Shown here: positions 22,067 through 31,018 of the stretch, in pieces | Layout: every line of letters begins with the position of its first letter | Position numbering within the stretch: the stretch's first letter is position 1 | Assembly (NCBI GenBank): GCA_902594255.1 | Contig: CACJLN010000001.1 | Coordinates: 1-64,000, forward strand | Source of the DNA: an uncultured Pelagibacteraceae bacterium | GTDB lineage: Bacteria > Pseudomonadota > Alphaproteobacteria > Pelagibacterales > Pelagibacteraceae | Length of the DNA: 64,000 bases | Direction: 5' to 3' | Notes under the pieces: generated by a model | The model's database searches: none | The model's input: the letters and a program-made list of their open reading frames with translations, nothing else | Told to the model about the DNA's origin: nothing | Translations under genes and position numbers: made by a program

Positions 22067-23253
22067 TGAAAAATATAAAAGACCAAGAAAATCTAAGTCA
22101 AAAAATAGTTTTGTTGAGACTAGATTTAAATGTTCCATTAAAAAATGGCTTTATCACTGATGAAACTAGAATTGATAAAATTGTTCCTATTTTAAACTTC
22201 TTAATTAAAAAAAAATCTAAAATTATAATTATCTCTCATGTTGGAAGACCGAGAGGAGAATTTAATAAAATTTTTTCGCTTAAACCAATATGTGAGAATT
22301 TAGAGAAAAAGCTAAAGAAGAAAATTCAATTATTAGATGATAATATCTTTAAACTTACAAAAAAAGATTTGTTTAAAAGCCCTAAGAATCAAATAGTATT
22401 TTTAGAAAATATTAGATTTTATAAAGAAGAAGAAAAAAACGATGTATTTTTTGCGAAACATTTAGCTAGTCTTGCTGATTTATATGTAAATGACGCATTT
22501 TCTTGTTCTCATAGACTCCACGCATCTATAAGCAAAATTACAGAATTTTTACCCTCATATGCTGGTCTTCAATTAGAGACAGAAATAAATGCACTTAAAA
22601 AGGTTACAACAGAAATTAAAAAACCAATTACTTGCATCATTGGAGGATCGAAAATTTTAACAAAAATTAGTATAATTAAAAATTTAATACCAAAATTTGA
22701 TAATATTATAATTGTTGGGGCAATGGCCAATAGTATCATAAATTATAAAGGATACAACATTGGTAAGTCAATAAAGGAATTAAATTGTGAAACTGCGGTA
22801 AAAGAGATTTTTAAAACTTCAAAAAATCACCCTTGTGAAATTACTTTTCCTGAGGATGTTTTGGTTGGAAAAAATATAAATGATCTTTCAAAAGTTAAAA
22901 AACTAAATGATATTGAAAACAATGACATAATTTTGGATATTGGACCAACAACAGTTCAAAAAATAAAAGAAATTATAAAAATAAGTAAAACAGTTTTATG
23001 GAATGGTCCAGCAGGTTATTTTGAGAATCCAAATTTTGCGGGTGGAAGTTACGAAATTGCAAAGGCGATTGTAAAAAAAAATAAAGAAAAGTCAATTTAC
23101 TCTGTAATAGGTGGAGGTGACACCATAGCTTTGATAAACCAACTAAATGTAATTCAAGATTTTAACTTTGTTTCAACTGCTGGTGGAGCATTTTTAGAAT
23201 ATCTTGAAGGAAAAGAACTTCCTGGTATAAAAGCCTTAAATCAAAATGTCTGA
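22066..23253 (+). CDS. pgk: Phosphoglycerate kinase
   Basis: A 395-residue two-domain enzyme transferring phosphate between 1,3-bisphosphoglycerate and ADP. The N-domain has LLRLDLNVPL and SHVGRPRGE. The hinge shows the substrate-binding NDAFSCSHR. The C-domain has GPAGYFE and the glycine-rich GGGDTIAL nucleotide loop. Length is normal. The gene starts on the last base of gap and ends eight bases into fba, so it is in a four-gene triose/pentose operon. Confidence 0.97.
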   Translation: MKNIKDQENLSQKIVLLRLDLNVPLKNGFITDETRIDKIVPILNFLIKKKSKIIIISHVGRPRGEFNKIFSLKPICENLEKKLKKKIQLLDDNIFKLTKKDLFKSPKNQIVFLENIRFYKEEEKNDVFFAKHLASLADLYVNDAFSCSHRLHASISKITEFLPSYAGLQLETEINALKKVTTEIKKPITCIIGGSKILTKISIIKNLIPKFDNIIIVGAMANSIINYKGYNIGKSIKELNCETAVKEIFKTSKNHPCEITFPEDVLVGKNINDLSKVKKLNDIENNDIILDIGPTTVQKIKEIIKISKTVLWNGPAGYFENPNFAGGSYEIAKAIVKKNKEKSIYSVIGGGDTIALINQLNVIQDFNFVSTAGGAFLEYLEGKELPGIKALNQNV

Positions 23254-24253
23254 ATTACACGATATAGTATTAAAAATTCTTGAAAGAGGTAAGGGAATTT
23301 TAGCTGCTGATGAAAGTACAGGAACAATGACAAAAAGATTAGAAAATGTAAATGTTCCATCAACTCCAGAAAATAGATTATTATTCAGAGAAACTCTATT
23401 TAGCTCATCAGGTATGTCTGACTGTATCGGAGGAGTAATATTATACGATGAAACTATAAAACAGGAGACTTCAAAGAAAATAAAAATACCAGAATTGATT
23501 TCTAAAATGGGAAGCACTCCAGGTATTAAAGTTGATACTGGTGCAAAAGTTTTGGCTGGATCGCCAAATGAAAAAATTACAGAAGGTCTTGACGGATTAA
23601 GAGAAAGATTAAAAGAATATCACAAACTTGGTGCAAAATTCACAAAATGGCGTGGCGTTTACATTATAACAAAAAATACTCCAAGCAGACTGTCGATACA
23701 ATCTAATGCTCATGCTTTAGCAAGATATTCAGCTATTGTTCAAGAATGTAAAATGGTCCCAATAGTTGAGCCTGAGGTCTTAATGGACGGCGAACATTCT
23801 GCTAGAGAATGCTATGAAAAAACTTCAGAGGTAATAAAAAAATGTTTTGATGAATTAATCTTACATAAGGTTGATTTAAAAGGAATTATTCTAAAACCCA
23901 ATATGATATTGGCTGGTAATAAATCTAAAGATAAAATTTCAAACGAGGAAGTTGCAAAATTAACAATTAAATGTTTAAAAAATTCTGTCCCATTTGAAGT
24001 TCCTGGAATTGCTTTTTTATCTGGGGGTCAATCAGAAATTGAAGCGACAGAAAATCTAAACTTAATAAACAAATACAATGACACTGATTTTATAATGAGT
24101 TATTCTTATGGTCGAGCACTTCAACAAAGTGCTCTAAAGTTTTGGTCAAAAAATATCAAAGACATTGAAGGCACTCAAAAAGTTTTTAACCATCGAGCAA
24201 AAATGAATACTTTAGCAGCTCAAAGTAAATGGTCTAAAGATCTTGAAGTATAA
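23246..24253 (+). CDS. fba: Fructose-bisphosphate aldolase, class I
   Basis: A 335-residue Schiff-base aldolase resembling the animal/plant class I type. GILAADESTGTM lies at 17-28. Catalytic Glu175 sits in VEPEVLMDG, and the Schiff-base Lys217 sits in GIILKPNMILAG. Class I use avoids a divalent-metal requirement. In SAR11, which lacks classical phosphofructokinase, the tkt-gap-pgk-fba group more likely runs toward gluconeogenesis. The C-terminal Tyr typical of muscle aldolase is absent. Confidence 0.95.
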   Translation: MSELHDIVLKILERGKGILAADESTGTMTKRLENVNVPSTPENRLLFRETLFSSSGMSDCIGGVILYDETIKQETSKKIKIPELISKMGSTPGIKVDTGAKVLAGSPNEKITEGLDGLRERLKEYHKLGAKFTKWRGVYIITKNTPSRLSIQSNAHALARYSAIVQECKMVPIVEPEVLMDGEHSARECYEKTSEVIKKCFDELILHKVDLKGIILKPNMILAGNKSKDKISNEEVAKLTIKCLKNSVPFEVPGIAFLSGGQSEIEATENLNLINKYNDTDFIMSYSYGRALQQSALKFWSKNIKDIEGTQKVFNHRAKMNTLAAQSKWSKDLEV

Positions 24254-24857
24254 TAAAAAAAAATTTATTTATCTTATTTCTCCCTCAAAAATAAACAACG
24301 CTTTCTATAATAATTTATATAAAGTTCTAGGATCAAAAAAAGTTAGTTTTTTTCAATTAAGACTTAAAAAAGAAAGTTTTAAAAAGAAATATACAATTGG
24401 AAAAAAAATCAAAAAAATATGTAAAAAATTTAATGTTAAATTTTTAGTAAACGATGATGTTTTGCTTGCAAAAAAACTAAATGCTGATGGCTGTCATTTG
24501 GGCCAGAAGGATATGAATATTTTAAAAGCTAGAAAAATTATTCAAGGTAAAATAATAGGAGTCACTTGCCATAACTCAATCAAATTAGTCAAGAAAGCTG
24601 TTATAAATAAAGCTGATTACATAGCTCTAGGAGCATTCAATTATACAAAAACTAAAAGAGTTAAATATATAGCTACAATTAATCTTCTTAAAAAAGTAAG
24701 AAAAATAACAAAAACTCAGATTGTCGCCATAGGGGGTATCAATTCTCATAATTATAAAAAACTACTATTGAATAAAGCTAACTTTTTAGCTATCTCAAGC
24801 TACATTTGGAGAAATAAAAAGCAAAAACCAATCGATGCTATTCAAAAATTAAAATGA
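24243..24857 (+). CDS. thiE: Thiamine-phosphate synthase
   Basis: A 204-residue TIM-barrel enzyme coupling HMP pyrophosphate with thiazole phosphate. Family features are FFQLRLK, FLVNDDVLLA, GCHLGQKDM, GVTCHNS and AIGGI. The gene starts at a TTG inside the last codons of fba, as no ATG exists near the conserved N-terminus. It shares a four-base overlap with efp. Transketolase in the same operon needs the thiamine product, a sensible grouping. Sequence is divergent and very Lys-rich. Confidence 0.88.
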   Translation: MKYNKKKFIYLISPSKINNAFYNNLYKVLGSKKVSFFQLRLKKESFKKKYTIGKKIKKICKKFNVKFLVNDDVLLAKKLNADGCHLGQKDMNILKARKIIQGKIIGVTCHNSIKLVKKAVINKADYIALGAFNYTKTKRVKYIATINLLKKVRKITKTQIVAIGGINSHNYKKLLLNKANFLAISSYIWRNKKQKPIDAIQKLK

Positions 24858-25414
24858 AAATAAATGCTAGTGAAATAAGAGTAGGAATGCTGATAGAGTA
24901 TAAAAATGATTTATGGCAAGTGCTAAAGTCTCAACATGTAAAACCTGGAAAAGGTGGTGCATTTGCACAAGTAGAAATGAAAAGTATAAATAAAAATACT
25001 AAATTAAATGAGAGATTTAGATCGAGCGAGACTGTTGAAAAAGCATCACTTGATGAAATAAAATATAATTTCTTATATGAAGATGAAAATAATTATTTTT
25101 TCATGGATCCAGTTTCATTTGAACAAATAGAAATGAAGAAAAATATAGTTGGTGAGAAAGGAAAATTACTCACAGAAAATTTAGAGGTATTAATAAGTTT
25201 TTATAATGAAAAACCTTTTTCTGTGGATTTACCAAATCAGGTGACTTGCAAGATTGATGTAACCGAGGCAGCCTTAAAAGGTCAAACTGTTTCATCCTCA
25301 TATAAACCTGCAGTTTTAATCAATGGCTTGAGCGTCCAAGTACCGCCATTTATTGAGCCAGGTGATGAGATTATAGTTGATACTAGAAATCTTGAATACG
25401 TAAAAAAAGTTTAA
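24854..25414 (+). CDS. efp: Elongation factor P
   Basis: A 186-residue, three-domain translation factor that rescues ribosomes stalled at polyproline. The modified-lysine loop reads HVKPGKGGAF with Lys33 at the tip, the type lysylated by EpmA in bacteria with that system. The C-terminal signature INGLSVQVPPFIEPGDEI is complete. It starts within the thiE stop (ATGA) and is followed four bases later by suhB. Confidence 0.97.
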   Translation: MKINASEIRVGMLIEYKNDLWQVLKSQHVKPGKGGAFAQVEMKSINKNTKLNERFRSSETVEKASLDEIKYNFLYEDENNYFFMDPVSFEQIEMKKNIVGEKGKLLTENLEVLISFYNEKPFSVDLPNQVTCKIDVTEAALKGQTVSSSYKPAVLINGLSVQVPPFIEPGDEIIVDTRNLEYVKKV

Positions 25415-25418
25415 GTTT

Positions 25419-26159
25419 ATGAACACTATTTCTGCAAATCTTAACATAATGATTAAAGCAGCAGAAAAAGCATCTAAAATATTGATTAGAGATTTTGGTG
25501 AAATTGAAAAATTACAAGTTTCTAAAAAGGGTCCTACAGATTTTGTAACTAATTCCGATTTAAAAGCTGAAAAAATAATCATCGAAGAATTAAAAAAAGC
25601 TAAACCTCATTATTCAATTATTAGTGAAGAGAACGGAATAGAAAATAATAAAGACAAAAATAATACATGGATTATTGACCCTATTGATGGAACTATAAAT
25701 TTTCTACATGGAATACCGCACTTTGCGATATCAATAGCTCTGAAATCGAATGAAGAAATAATTTCTGGAATTATATTTGACCCGATAAAGAACGAAATGT
25801 TTTATGCTGAAAAAAATAATGGATCATACTTTAATAATCATAGAATAAGAGTTTCACAAAAAAACGAAATTAATGACTGTTTGTTTGTTACAGGAGGTAA
25901 AATTTATAATGAGCCTGATCTAGCTTACAGAAAAACAGGATGTGCAGCTCTAGATATGGCCTACGTGGCTTCAGGACGATATGATGGTTACTTTCAACAA
26001 AATTTAAATTTATGGGATATAGCTGCAGGAATAATTTTAGTGAAAGAGGCAGGAGGTATTCTAAATGAAATAGATCTTTCAATACATCAATGCATCAAAA
26101 TTGTTGCTTCAAGTACTAATATTAGTTCAAAATTGTCAGAAAAACTCGTTAACTTTTAA
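25419..26159 (+). CDS. suhB: Inositol monophosphatase family protein
   Basis: A 246-residue Mg-dependent phosphatase. Metal ligands appear in ISEENG (69-73) and in DPIDGTINF (87-95). The second motif [15 protein letters not shown] is near the C-terminus. Its substrate may be inositol phosphate, another sugar phosphate or a nucleotide such as PAP. SuhB also has an rRNA transcription role in E. coli. Position between efp and rpmE with translation genes is compatible with either. Exact substrate is uncertain. Confidence 0.9.
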   Translation: MNTISANLNIMIKAAEKASKILIRDFGEIEKLQVSKKGPTDFVTNSDLKAEKIIIEELKKAKPHYSIISEENGIENNKDKNNTWIIDPIDGTINFLHGIPHFAISIALKSNEEIISGIIFDPIKNEMFYAEKNNGSYFNNHRIRVSQKNEINDCLFVTGGKIYNEPDLAYRKTGCAALDMAYVASGRYDGYFQQNLNLWDIAAGIILVKEAGGILNEIDLSIHQCIKIVASSTNISSKLSEKLVNF

Positions 26160-26194
26160 TTGTTTTAAAAATTTGTTTTGCTATAAGTTTCCTC

Positions 26195-26425
26195 ATGAAA
26201 AAAAATATTCATCCAGATTATCACAACATCAAAGTTGAAATGACAGATGGAAGTCAGTTTGAGACGAAATCAACATGGGGTAAGGAAGGGGAAATATTAA
26301 AATTAGAGATAGATCCTAAGTCTCATTCTGCTTGGACTGGAGGTAAACAAAAATTAATGGACAAAGGGCGTATCAGTAAATTTAACAAAAAATTCCAAAA
26401 ATTTAAATCAGATAATAAAAACTAA
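26195..26425 (+). CDS. rpmE: 50S ribosomal protein bL31
   Basis: A 76-residue ribosomal protein recognised by [19 protein letters not shown] at the N-terminus and the [20 protein letters not shown] core. It has no cysteines, so it is the zinc-independent form, fitting a metal-poor ocean lifestyle. The stop overlaps the start of the TrcR gene by one base (TAATG). Confidence 0.95.
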   Translation: MKKNIHPDYHNIKVEMTDGSQFETKSTWGKEGEILKLEIDPKSHSAWTGGKQKLMDKGRISKFNKKFQKFKSDNKN

Positions 26426-27000
26426 TGTCTAACACTCCATTAATGCCAATGGCAACTGCTGTTTGGTTAGTTGAAAATACAACACTAACATTCAAACAGA
26501 TAGCAAATTTTTGCAATATGCATGAAGTCGAAATTCAAGGTATCGCAGATGGAGAGGTTGCTAAAGGCATTAAAGCTTACAATCCTATAATTTCAGGTCA
26601 ACTTTCAAGGGATGAAATAGAGCTTTCTTCTAAGGACGAAAATAGACCGCTTCAGATTAAAAGTGCCGATATAGAAATTTCTAATGTTGAACAAAAGATA
26701 AAAAAATATGTGCCATTATCGAAAAGACAAGACAAACCTGACTCTGCATTATGGCTGATTAAAAATCACAATATTTTAAAAGATTCTCAAATTGCGAGAC
26801 TAGTGGGAATAACAAAAAACACAGTTACATCAATAAGAAATAAGAGTTATTGGAACTATAACAATCTAAATCCAAAAGACCCTGTTGCATTAAATCTATT
26901 TTCTCAAAAAGATTTAATTGAGGCTGTTGAGAAAGCCGAAAGACGTATCAAAAGAGAGAAAAAAGAAAAAGAAAAACAAAAAAACACAAATACTGTCTGA
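26425..27000 (+). CDS. trcR: TrcR-like cell cycle transcriptional regulator (DUF1013)
   Basis: A 191-residue protein of the DUF1013 family, nearly exclusive to Alphaproteobacteria. The N-terminus PLMPMATAVWLVENTTLTF and the following helix-turn-helix-like block are highly conserved. A second wHTH-like block ALWLIKNHNILKDSQIARLVG is near residues 107-130. A Lys/Glu-rich tail closes it. TrcR has been tied to CtrA/GcrA-type cell-cycle control in Caulobacter relatives. Its DNA targets here are unknown. Confidence 0.88.
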   Translation: MSNTPLMPMATAVWLVENTTLTFKQIANFCNMHEVEIQGIADGEVAKGIKAYNPIISGQLSRDEIELSSKDENRPLQIKSADIEISNVEQKIKKYVPLSKRQDKPDSALWLIKNHNILKDSQIARLVGITKNTVTSIRNKSYWNYNNLNPKDPVALNLFSQKDLIEAVEKAERRIKREKKEKEKQKNTNTV

Positions 27001-27053
27001 TGGTGAAAATTAATAGACATATTTTTTTAAAAGTGTTATCTAATCGTTCTTTT

Positions 27054-27058
27054 GGAGG
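27054..27058 (+). promoter_or_regulatory. Shine-Dalgarno that sets the rpsU start
   Basis: GGAGG at 27054-27058 is a full anti-16S match. It lies five bases before an in-frame ATT at 27064, and it overlaps the only upstream TTG (27052), which therefore cannot be the start codon. Confidence 0.75.
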
Positions 27059-27063
27059 TATTT

Positions 27064-27258
27064 ATTAAGATAGAAGTAAAAGATAACAATGTTGAACAAG
27101 CTCTTAGAGTTTTAAAAAGAAAACTTCAGAGAGATGGTTTTTTTAAGATTATAAAACTTAAAAATACATATGAAAAACCATCAGAAAAGAAAAAAAGAAT
27201 TTTACAAGAAAACATTAAAAGAGTTAAAAAGTTAAATAAACTCAAAAACAGAATTTAA
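27064..27258 (+). CDS. rpsU: 30S ribosomal protein bS21 with ATT start codon
   Basis: A small basic ribosomal protein identified by IEVKDNNVEQALRVLKRKLQ and the Lys/Arg-rich tail. From the chosen start it has 64 residues. No ATG or GTG precedes the conserved KIEVKDNN. The TTG at 27052 falls inside the GGAGG ribosome site. ATT at 27064, five bases past the site, gives the family's usual N-terminal length. The alternative ATA at 27070 would be further away. The gene is followed by tRNA-fMet. Confidence 0.88.
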   Translation: MKIEVKDNNVEQALRVLKRKLQRDGFFKIIKLKNTYEKPSEKKKRILQENIKRVKKLNKLKNRI

Positions 27259-27264
27259 ATATAC

Positions 27265-27341
<77 letters not shown>

Positions 27342-27342
27342 A

Positions 27343-28593
27343 TTATATCAAATAAAATTTTTTAAAAATTCTTAAAGAAATGTAAAATAAACTAAAACCA
27401 TATAGATAAATTAAGTTTCTCTTTTTTGAAAAAAAATTTCGATAATCCAGATTATTAAACAGAATAAAAACCATGATCAAAATTAATGGCTCATAATATT
27501 TGTGATAAATAGTATTTTGTATATTAGATAAAACTAACAAAAAAATTAATAAAAAATTGTCTATGTGCACGCTTGATAAATATATAATTACTAAAAAACT
27601 AAAAAAACTAATTATAAAAAAAAGTAAATTATTATTAAATAAAATTTGTGATAACTGAAAAAAAACCCCACCCCCAGTAAAGCTCATTTGGTAGTTAAAG
27701 AAATAGACTAAAATTAGAAAAGGTATTGAGATAAAAACCAAATTTTTTTTACAAAATAAAATCATTTTTTTATAATCTAATAAGAAAAATAAAATCGGGA
27801 TTAAATGAAAAAATATTATTGAACTGATAATCAATAATTTATTAGATATATTAAAATTTAAACTTGCTCCAATCATATCTAAACCAGGTGTTTTTCCAGC
27901 CGCAATAAAGTTGATGTCTAAAAAAAAAATATAATAAATCATTGGTAATGATGCGGCAAAACTAAAAAGAACAAATAACAAAAAATCTTTAAATTTTAAT
28001 TTCTTAAAAAAATAATAAATCAAAAAAATAAAGAATAATGAAAAATTTGGACTTATATAAGAAGAAATTATAATTGAAATGAGAGAAAGCCAAACGAATT
28101 TCTTATTGTTTTTAGTTGATATTAAAAATTTTAAAAAAAAATATATCGACAAAGTGAAAAAAATTAACCCAGGAATCCTGCTATCAGGCCAAATAGCTAG
28201 GGAGCGAAAAGTGGGAGAGAGAAAAATTGATAAGGCTAATATTTTTAGAATAGTGCGATTTGTGTCTCTAAATTTTAATTTAAGGCAGCTATAAAATATT
28301 ACGATTAAACTTAAAGACATGTGCAAATGGACTAGTCTTATAAAATCGAAACTTAAACCAAATTTTAATAAAACCGATAAAAAAATAATATAAATAGGAG
28401 AATGTCTTTGACCATAACTATCGTAACTTAAAAAAGTATTTTTAAAATCTTTTGAAAAACTTTCAATAACAGGATTGTAAGCATTTACCCAATCTAAATA
28501 AGATCCATGATTTAAATTTTCTCCAAAGTAAAAACCAATTAATAATGAGGTATATAATAAAAATAATAAAATTTTTTCTCTAGAAATTTGCAC
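27343..28593 (-). CDS. Polytopic membrane protein, possible GT-C glycosyltransferase
   Basis: A 416-residue protein with about ten hydrophobic helices and a basic C-terminus. The first periplasmic loop after helix 1 carries acidic residues (YLDWVNAYNP), and a later loop reads WPDSRIPG. This layout recalls the GT-C fold of lipid-linked sugar transferases (PMT-like), but no specific family is recognised. It abuts the 3' end of tRNA-fMet with one base between and is flanked by core genes, so it may be a small accessory insertion. Function not assigned. Confidence 0.6.
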   Translation of the reverse strand: MQISREKILLFLLYTSLLIGFYFGENLNHGSYLDWVNAYNPVIESFSKDFKNTFLSYDSYGQRHSPIYIIFLSVLLKFGLSFDFIRLVHLHMSLSLIVIFYSCLKLKFRDTNRTILKILALSIFLSPTFRSLAIWPDSRIPGLIFFTLSIYFFLKFLISTKNNKKFVWLSLISIIISSYISPNFSLFFIFLIYYFFKKLKFKDFLLFVLFSFAASLPMIYYIFFLDINFIAAGKTPGLDMIGASLNFNISNKLLIISSIIFFHLIPILFFLLDYKKMILFCKKNLVFISIPFLILVYFFNYQMSFTGGGVFFQLSQILFNNNLLFFIISFFSFLVIIYLSSVHIDNFLLIFLLVLSNIQNTIYHKYYEPLILIMVFILFNNLDYRNFFSKKRNLIYLYGFSLFYISLRIFKKFYLI

Positions 28594-28605
28594 TTTTAAG
28601 TTTTT

Positions 28606-29304
28606 CTAAATTTTAAATTTAGATTTTTTACTGTCAATTAAAAAAGCTTTTACTGTATCTATTGTTAAAGCTTTAAAAGATTTTCCAAATTTTTCAATTT
28701 TTTCAATCATTAATGGAGGTACTGTAATTATACTGCATCCTAATTTTCTGGCTTGTATTAAATTGTACGGCTCTCTCACGCTTGCCCATAAAATTTCAAC
28801 ATTTTTAAATCTTTTCGAGATTGATATACTTTTATTAATTTCTGGTATTGGATCTTTACCAACATCTGCAGCTCTACCAGCGAAAATTGAGATGATAACC
28901 CGTGTTTTTTTGTCAATTACACTCAATATCTTTTTAGTTTGACTTGAATTGTAGACTGCAGTTATGTTTAATTTTATTTTTCGTCTATTCAATTCTTTTA
29001 TAACCTTTCCAGTGAATTTTCCTTTTGAATTAACTACTGGTATTTTCACATATACATTTTTGCCCCAAGTGCTTATTTTTAGGCCTTGGTCAATCATTTC
29101 GTCAAACTTATCACCAAAAACTTCTAGTGATACTGGTTTTTTTTTACAAATTTTCAGTATTTTTTTTGAGTATTTTTTGTAATCTTTTGCTCCAGCTTTT
29201 CTCATTAAGCTTGGATTAGTTGTAAAACCTTTTACTATTTTTTTTTTATTAAACTTTTTAATTTGATTTATTTCTGCGATATCACAATATATTTTAGTAT
29301 GCAT
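28606..29304 (-). CDS. tal: Transaldolase family protein (short TalC/MipB type)
   Basis: A 232-residue TIM-barrel Schiff-base enzyme. KIYCDIAEI and GFTTNPSLM at the N-terminus, catalytic Lys87 in VYVKIPVV, and ISIFAGRAADVGKDP identify the short transaldolase/fructose-6-phosphate aldolase group. It probably completes the non-oxidative pentose phosphate pathway with transketolase at 19 kb. Family members divide between transaldolase and F6P aldolase activity, not resolvable by eye. Confidence 0.88.
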   Translation of the reverse strand: MHTKIYCDIAEINQIKKFNKKKIVKGFTTNPSLMRKAGAKDYKKYSKKILKICKKKPVSLEVFGDKFDEMIDQGLKISTWGKNVYVKIPVVNSKGKFTGKVIKELNRRKIKLNITAVYNSSQTKKILSVIDKKTRVIISIFAGRAADVGKDPIPEINKSISISKRFKNVEILWASVREPYNLIQARKLGCSIITVPPLMIEKIEKFGKSFKALTIDTVKAFLIDSKKSKFKI

Positions 29305-29310
29305 TTATTG

Positions 29311-30708
29311 TTATAAATTTTTAGTAATATCTTCTGTCATTTTTTTTGCATCGGCAAATAACATAAGAGTATTCTCTTTATAAAAGAGGTCATTATCAAT
29401 TCCTGCATAACCTGGCGATAGACTTCTTTTTACAAATAAAACCGATTTACATTTTTCAACATCAAGAACTGGCATTCCATAAATTGGACTCTGAGGATCA
29501 GTTTTTGCAACAGGATTTGTTACATCATTCGCTCCAATTACAAAGGCTACGTCTGCGTTAGCAAAATCGTTATTTATTTCCTCTAGCTCAAAAACTTCAT
29601 CATAAGGCACATTCGCTTCAGCAAGTAACACGTTCATGTGTCCAGGCATACGACCAGCGACTGGATGTATTGCGTAGGATACTTTAATATCATTTTTTTT
29701 TAAAGTGTCGACCATTTCTCTCAACGCGTGTTGAGCTTGAGCAACTGCCATGCCGTACCCAGGAACTATTATAACTGAGGACGCATTTTTCATTAAAAAA
29801 GCTGCATCATCTGCATTACCACTTTTAACAGGTCTCTGTTCTTTATTTTTCTCTTTAGAAGATTGATCTGTTGCACCAAAACCTCCCAAGATTACATTAA
29901 AGAATGATCTATTCATTCCTTTACACATTATATAGGATAAAATTGCACCTGATGATCCAACAAGAGCACCTGTAATTATTAACGCAGTGTTCTCTAATGT
30001 AAAACCAATACCTGCTGCAGCCCAACCTGAGTAAGAGTTTAACATTGAGATAACCACGGGCATATCAGCTCCTCCTATTGGAATAATTAAAAGTAACCCA
30101 ATCAAGAACGAAACTACAATTAAAACCCAAAATAATTTAGATGATTGAGTTGCACATAGAAAATAAGTCAAAATAACAATAGAAATTAATATTAAAGCAT
30201 TTAATAAATGTTGACCTTTAAAAGTAATTGGAGCTCCAGACATTATGCCCTGAAGTTTCAAAAAAGCTATAATTGAACCTGAGAATGTAATTGCTCCTAC
30301 AGCTGCCCCTATCGACATTTCAATTAAGCTTGCAAGCTTGATATTCCCAGGAGATCCAAGATTAAAAGCCTCTGGGTTTATGAAGGCTGAAATTGCAACA
30401 AAAACCGCTGCGAGACCTACCAGACTATGAAAGCCAGCTACTAATTCGGGCATCGCTGTCATTGGAATTTTAAAGGCTATAAAAGCTCCAATACTACCTC
30501 CAACTAATAAAAAAATAATTACATAAAAAAATCCAGATGAGAAATTTCCTACAGATAGAAAGGTGACGGTAACGGCTATTACCATTCCAATAATACCATA
30601 AAAATTACCTTGTCTCGACGTCTCAGGAGAAGATAAACCTCGTAATGCAAGTATAAAAAGTACACCAGAAATTAAATAAAAAGTTGCAGATAAATTTGCT
30701 GATATCAT
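29311..30708 (-). CDS. pntB: NAD(P) transhydrogenase subunit beta
   Basis: A 465-residue inner-membrane subunit with about nine helices (residues 1-270) and a cytosolic NADP-binding domain III (about 290-465). Domain III begins VIIVPGYGMAVAQAQHAL and includes HPVAGRMPGHMNVLLAEA and the GANDVTNP loop. It uses proton-motive force to make NADPH from NADH. Its start overlaps the pntAB stop by four bases. Full length. Confidence 0.97.
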   Translation of the reverse strand: MISANLSATFYLISGVLFILALRGLSSPETSRQGNFYGIIGMVIAVTVTFLSVGNFSSGFFYVIIFLLVGGSIGAFIAFKIPMTAMPELVAGFHSLVGLAAVFVAISAFINPEAFNLGSPGNIKLASLIEMSIGAAVGAITFSGSIIAFLKLQGIMSGAPITFKGQHLLNALILISIVILTYFLCATQSSKLFWVLIVVSFLIGLLLIIPIGGADMPVVISMLNSYSGWAAAGIGFTLENTALIITGALVGSSGAILSYIMCKGMNRSFFNVILGGFGATDQSSKEKNKEQRPVKSGNADDAAFLMKNASSVIIVPGYGMAVAQAQHALREMVDTLKKNDIKVSYAIHPVAGRMPGHMNVLLAEANVPYDEVFELEEINNDFANADVAFVIGANDVTNPVAKTDPQSPIYGMPVLDVEKCKSVLFVKRSLSPGYAGIDNDLFYKENTLMLFADAKKMTEDITKNL

Positions 30709-31016
30709 TTTTTATCTTTCTTTTTTTTTTTATACATAGCAAGCATTCTCTGTGTAACTAGAAACCCCCCAAATATATTTACAGCAGCTAAAGTTATAGC
30801 CAAATATCCAAATAAAGTTGATGAGGTAAAAATATTTCCATCTATATTTGAAAGAGCAGCAATTATAGCACCTACTATAATAACTGAGGAGATTGCATTA
30901 GTTACAGACATCAAAGGTGTATGTAGGGATGGAGTCACACTCCAAACAACATAATAACCCACGAATATAGATAAAATGAATATACTTAATCTAAAAATAA
31001 AAGGATCTATTTCCAT
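30705..31016 (-). CDS. pntAB: NAD(P) transhydrogenase subunit alpha part 2
   Basis: A 103-residue membrane subunit with three to four helices. It contains TPSLHTPLMSVTNAISSVIIVG, the conserved proton-channel helix of transhydrogenase domain II. Splitting of PntA into two genes is typical of Alphaproteobacteria. It lies between pntAA (two-base gap) and pntB (four-base overlap). Confidence 0.96.
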   Translation of the reverse strand: MEIDPFIFRLSIFILSIFVGYYVVWSVTPSLHTPLMSVTNAISSVIIVGAIIAALSNIDGNIFTSSTLFGYLAITLAAVNIFGGFLVTQRMLAMYKKKKKDKK

Positions 31017-31018
31017 AA

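Noticed and set aside
24243-24260. TPP riboswitch expected for thiE, and for thiD at 5423
   Set aside because: Both genes lie inside tight operons with no leader, and no conserved thi-box sequence is seen.
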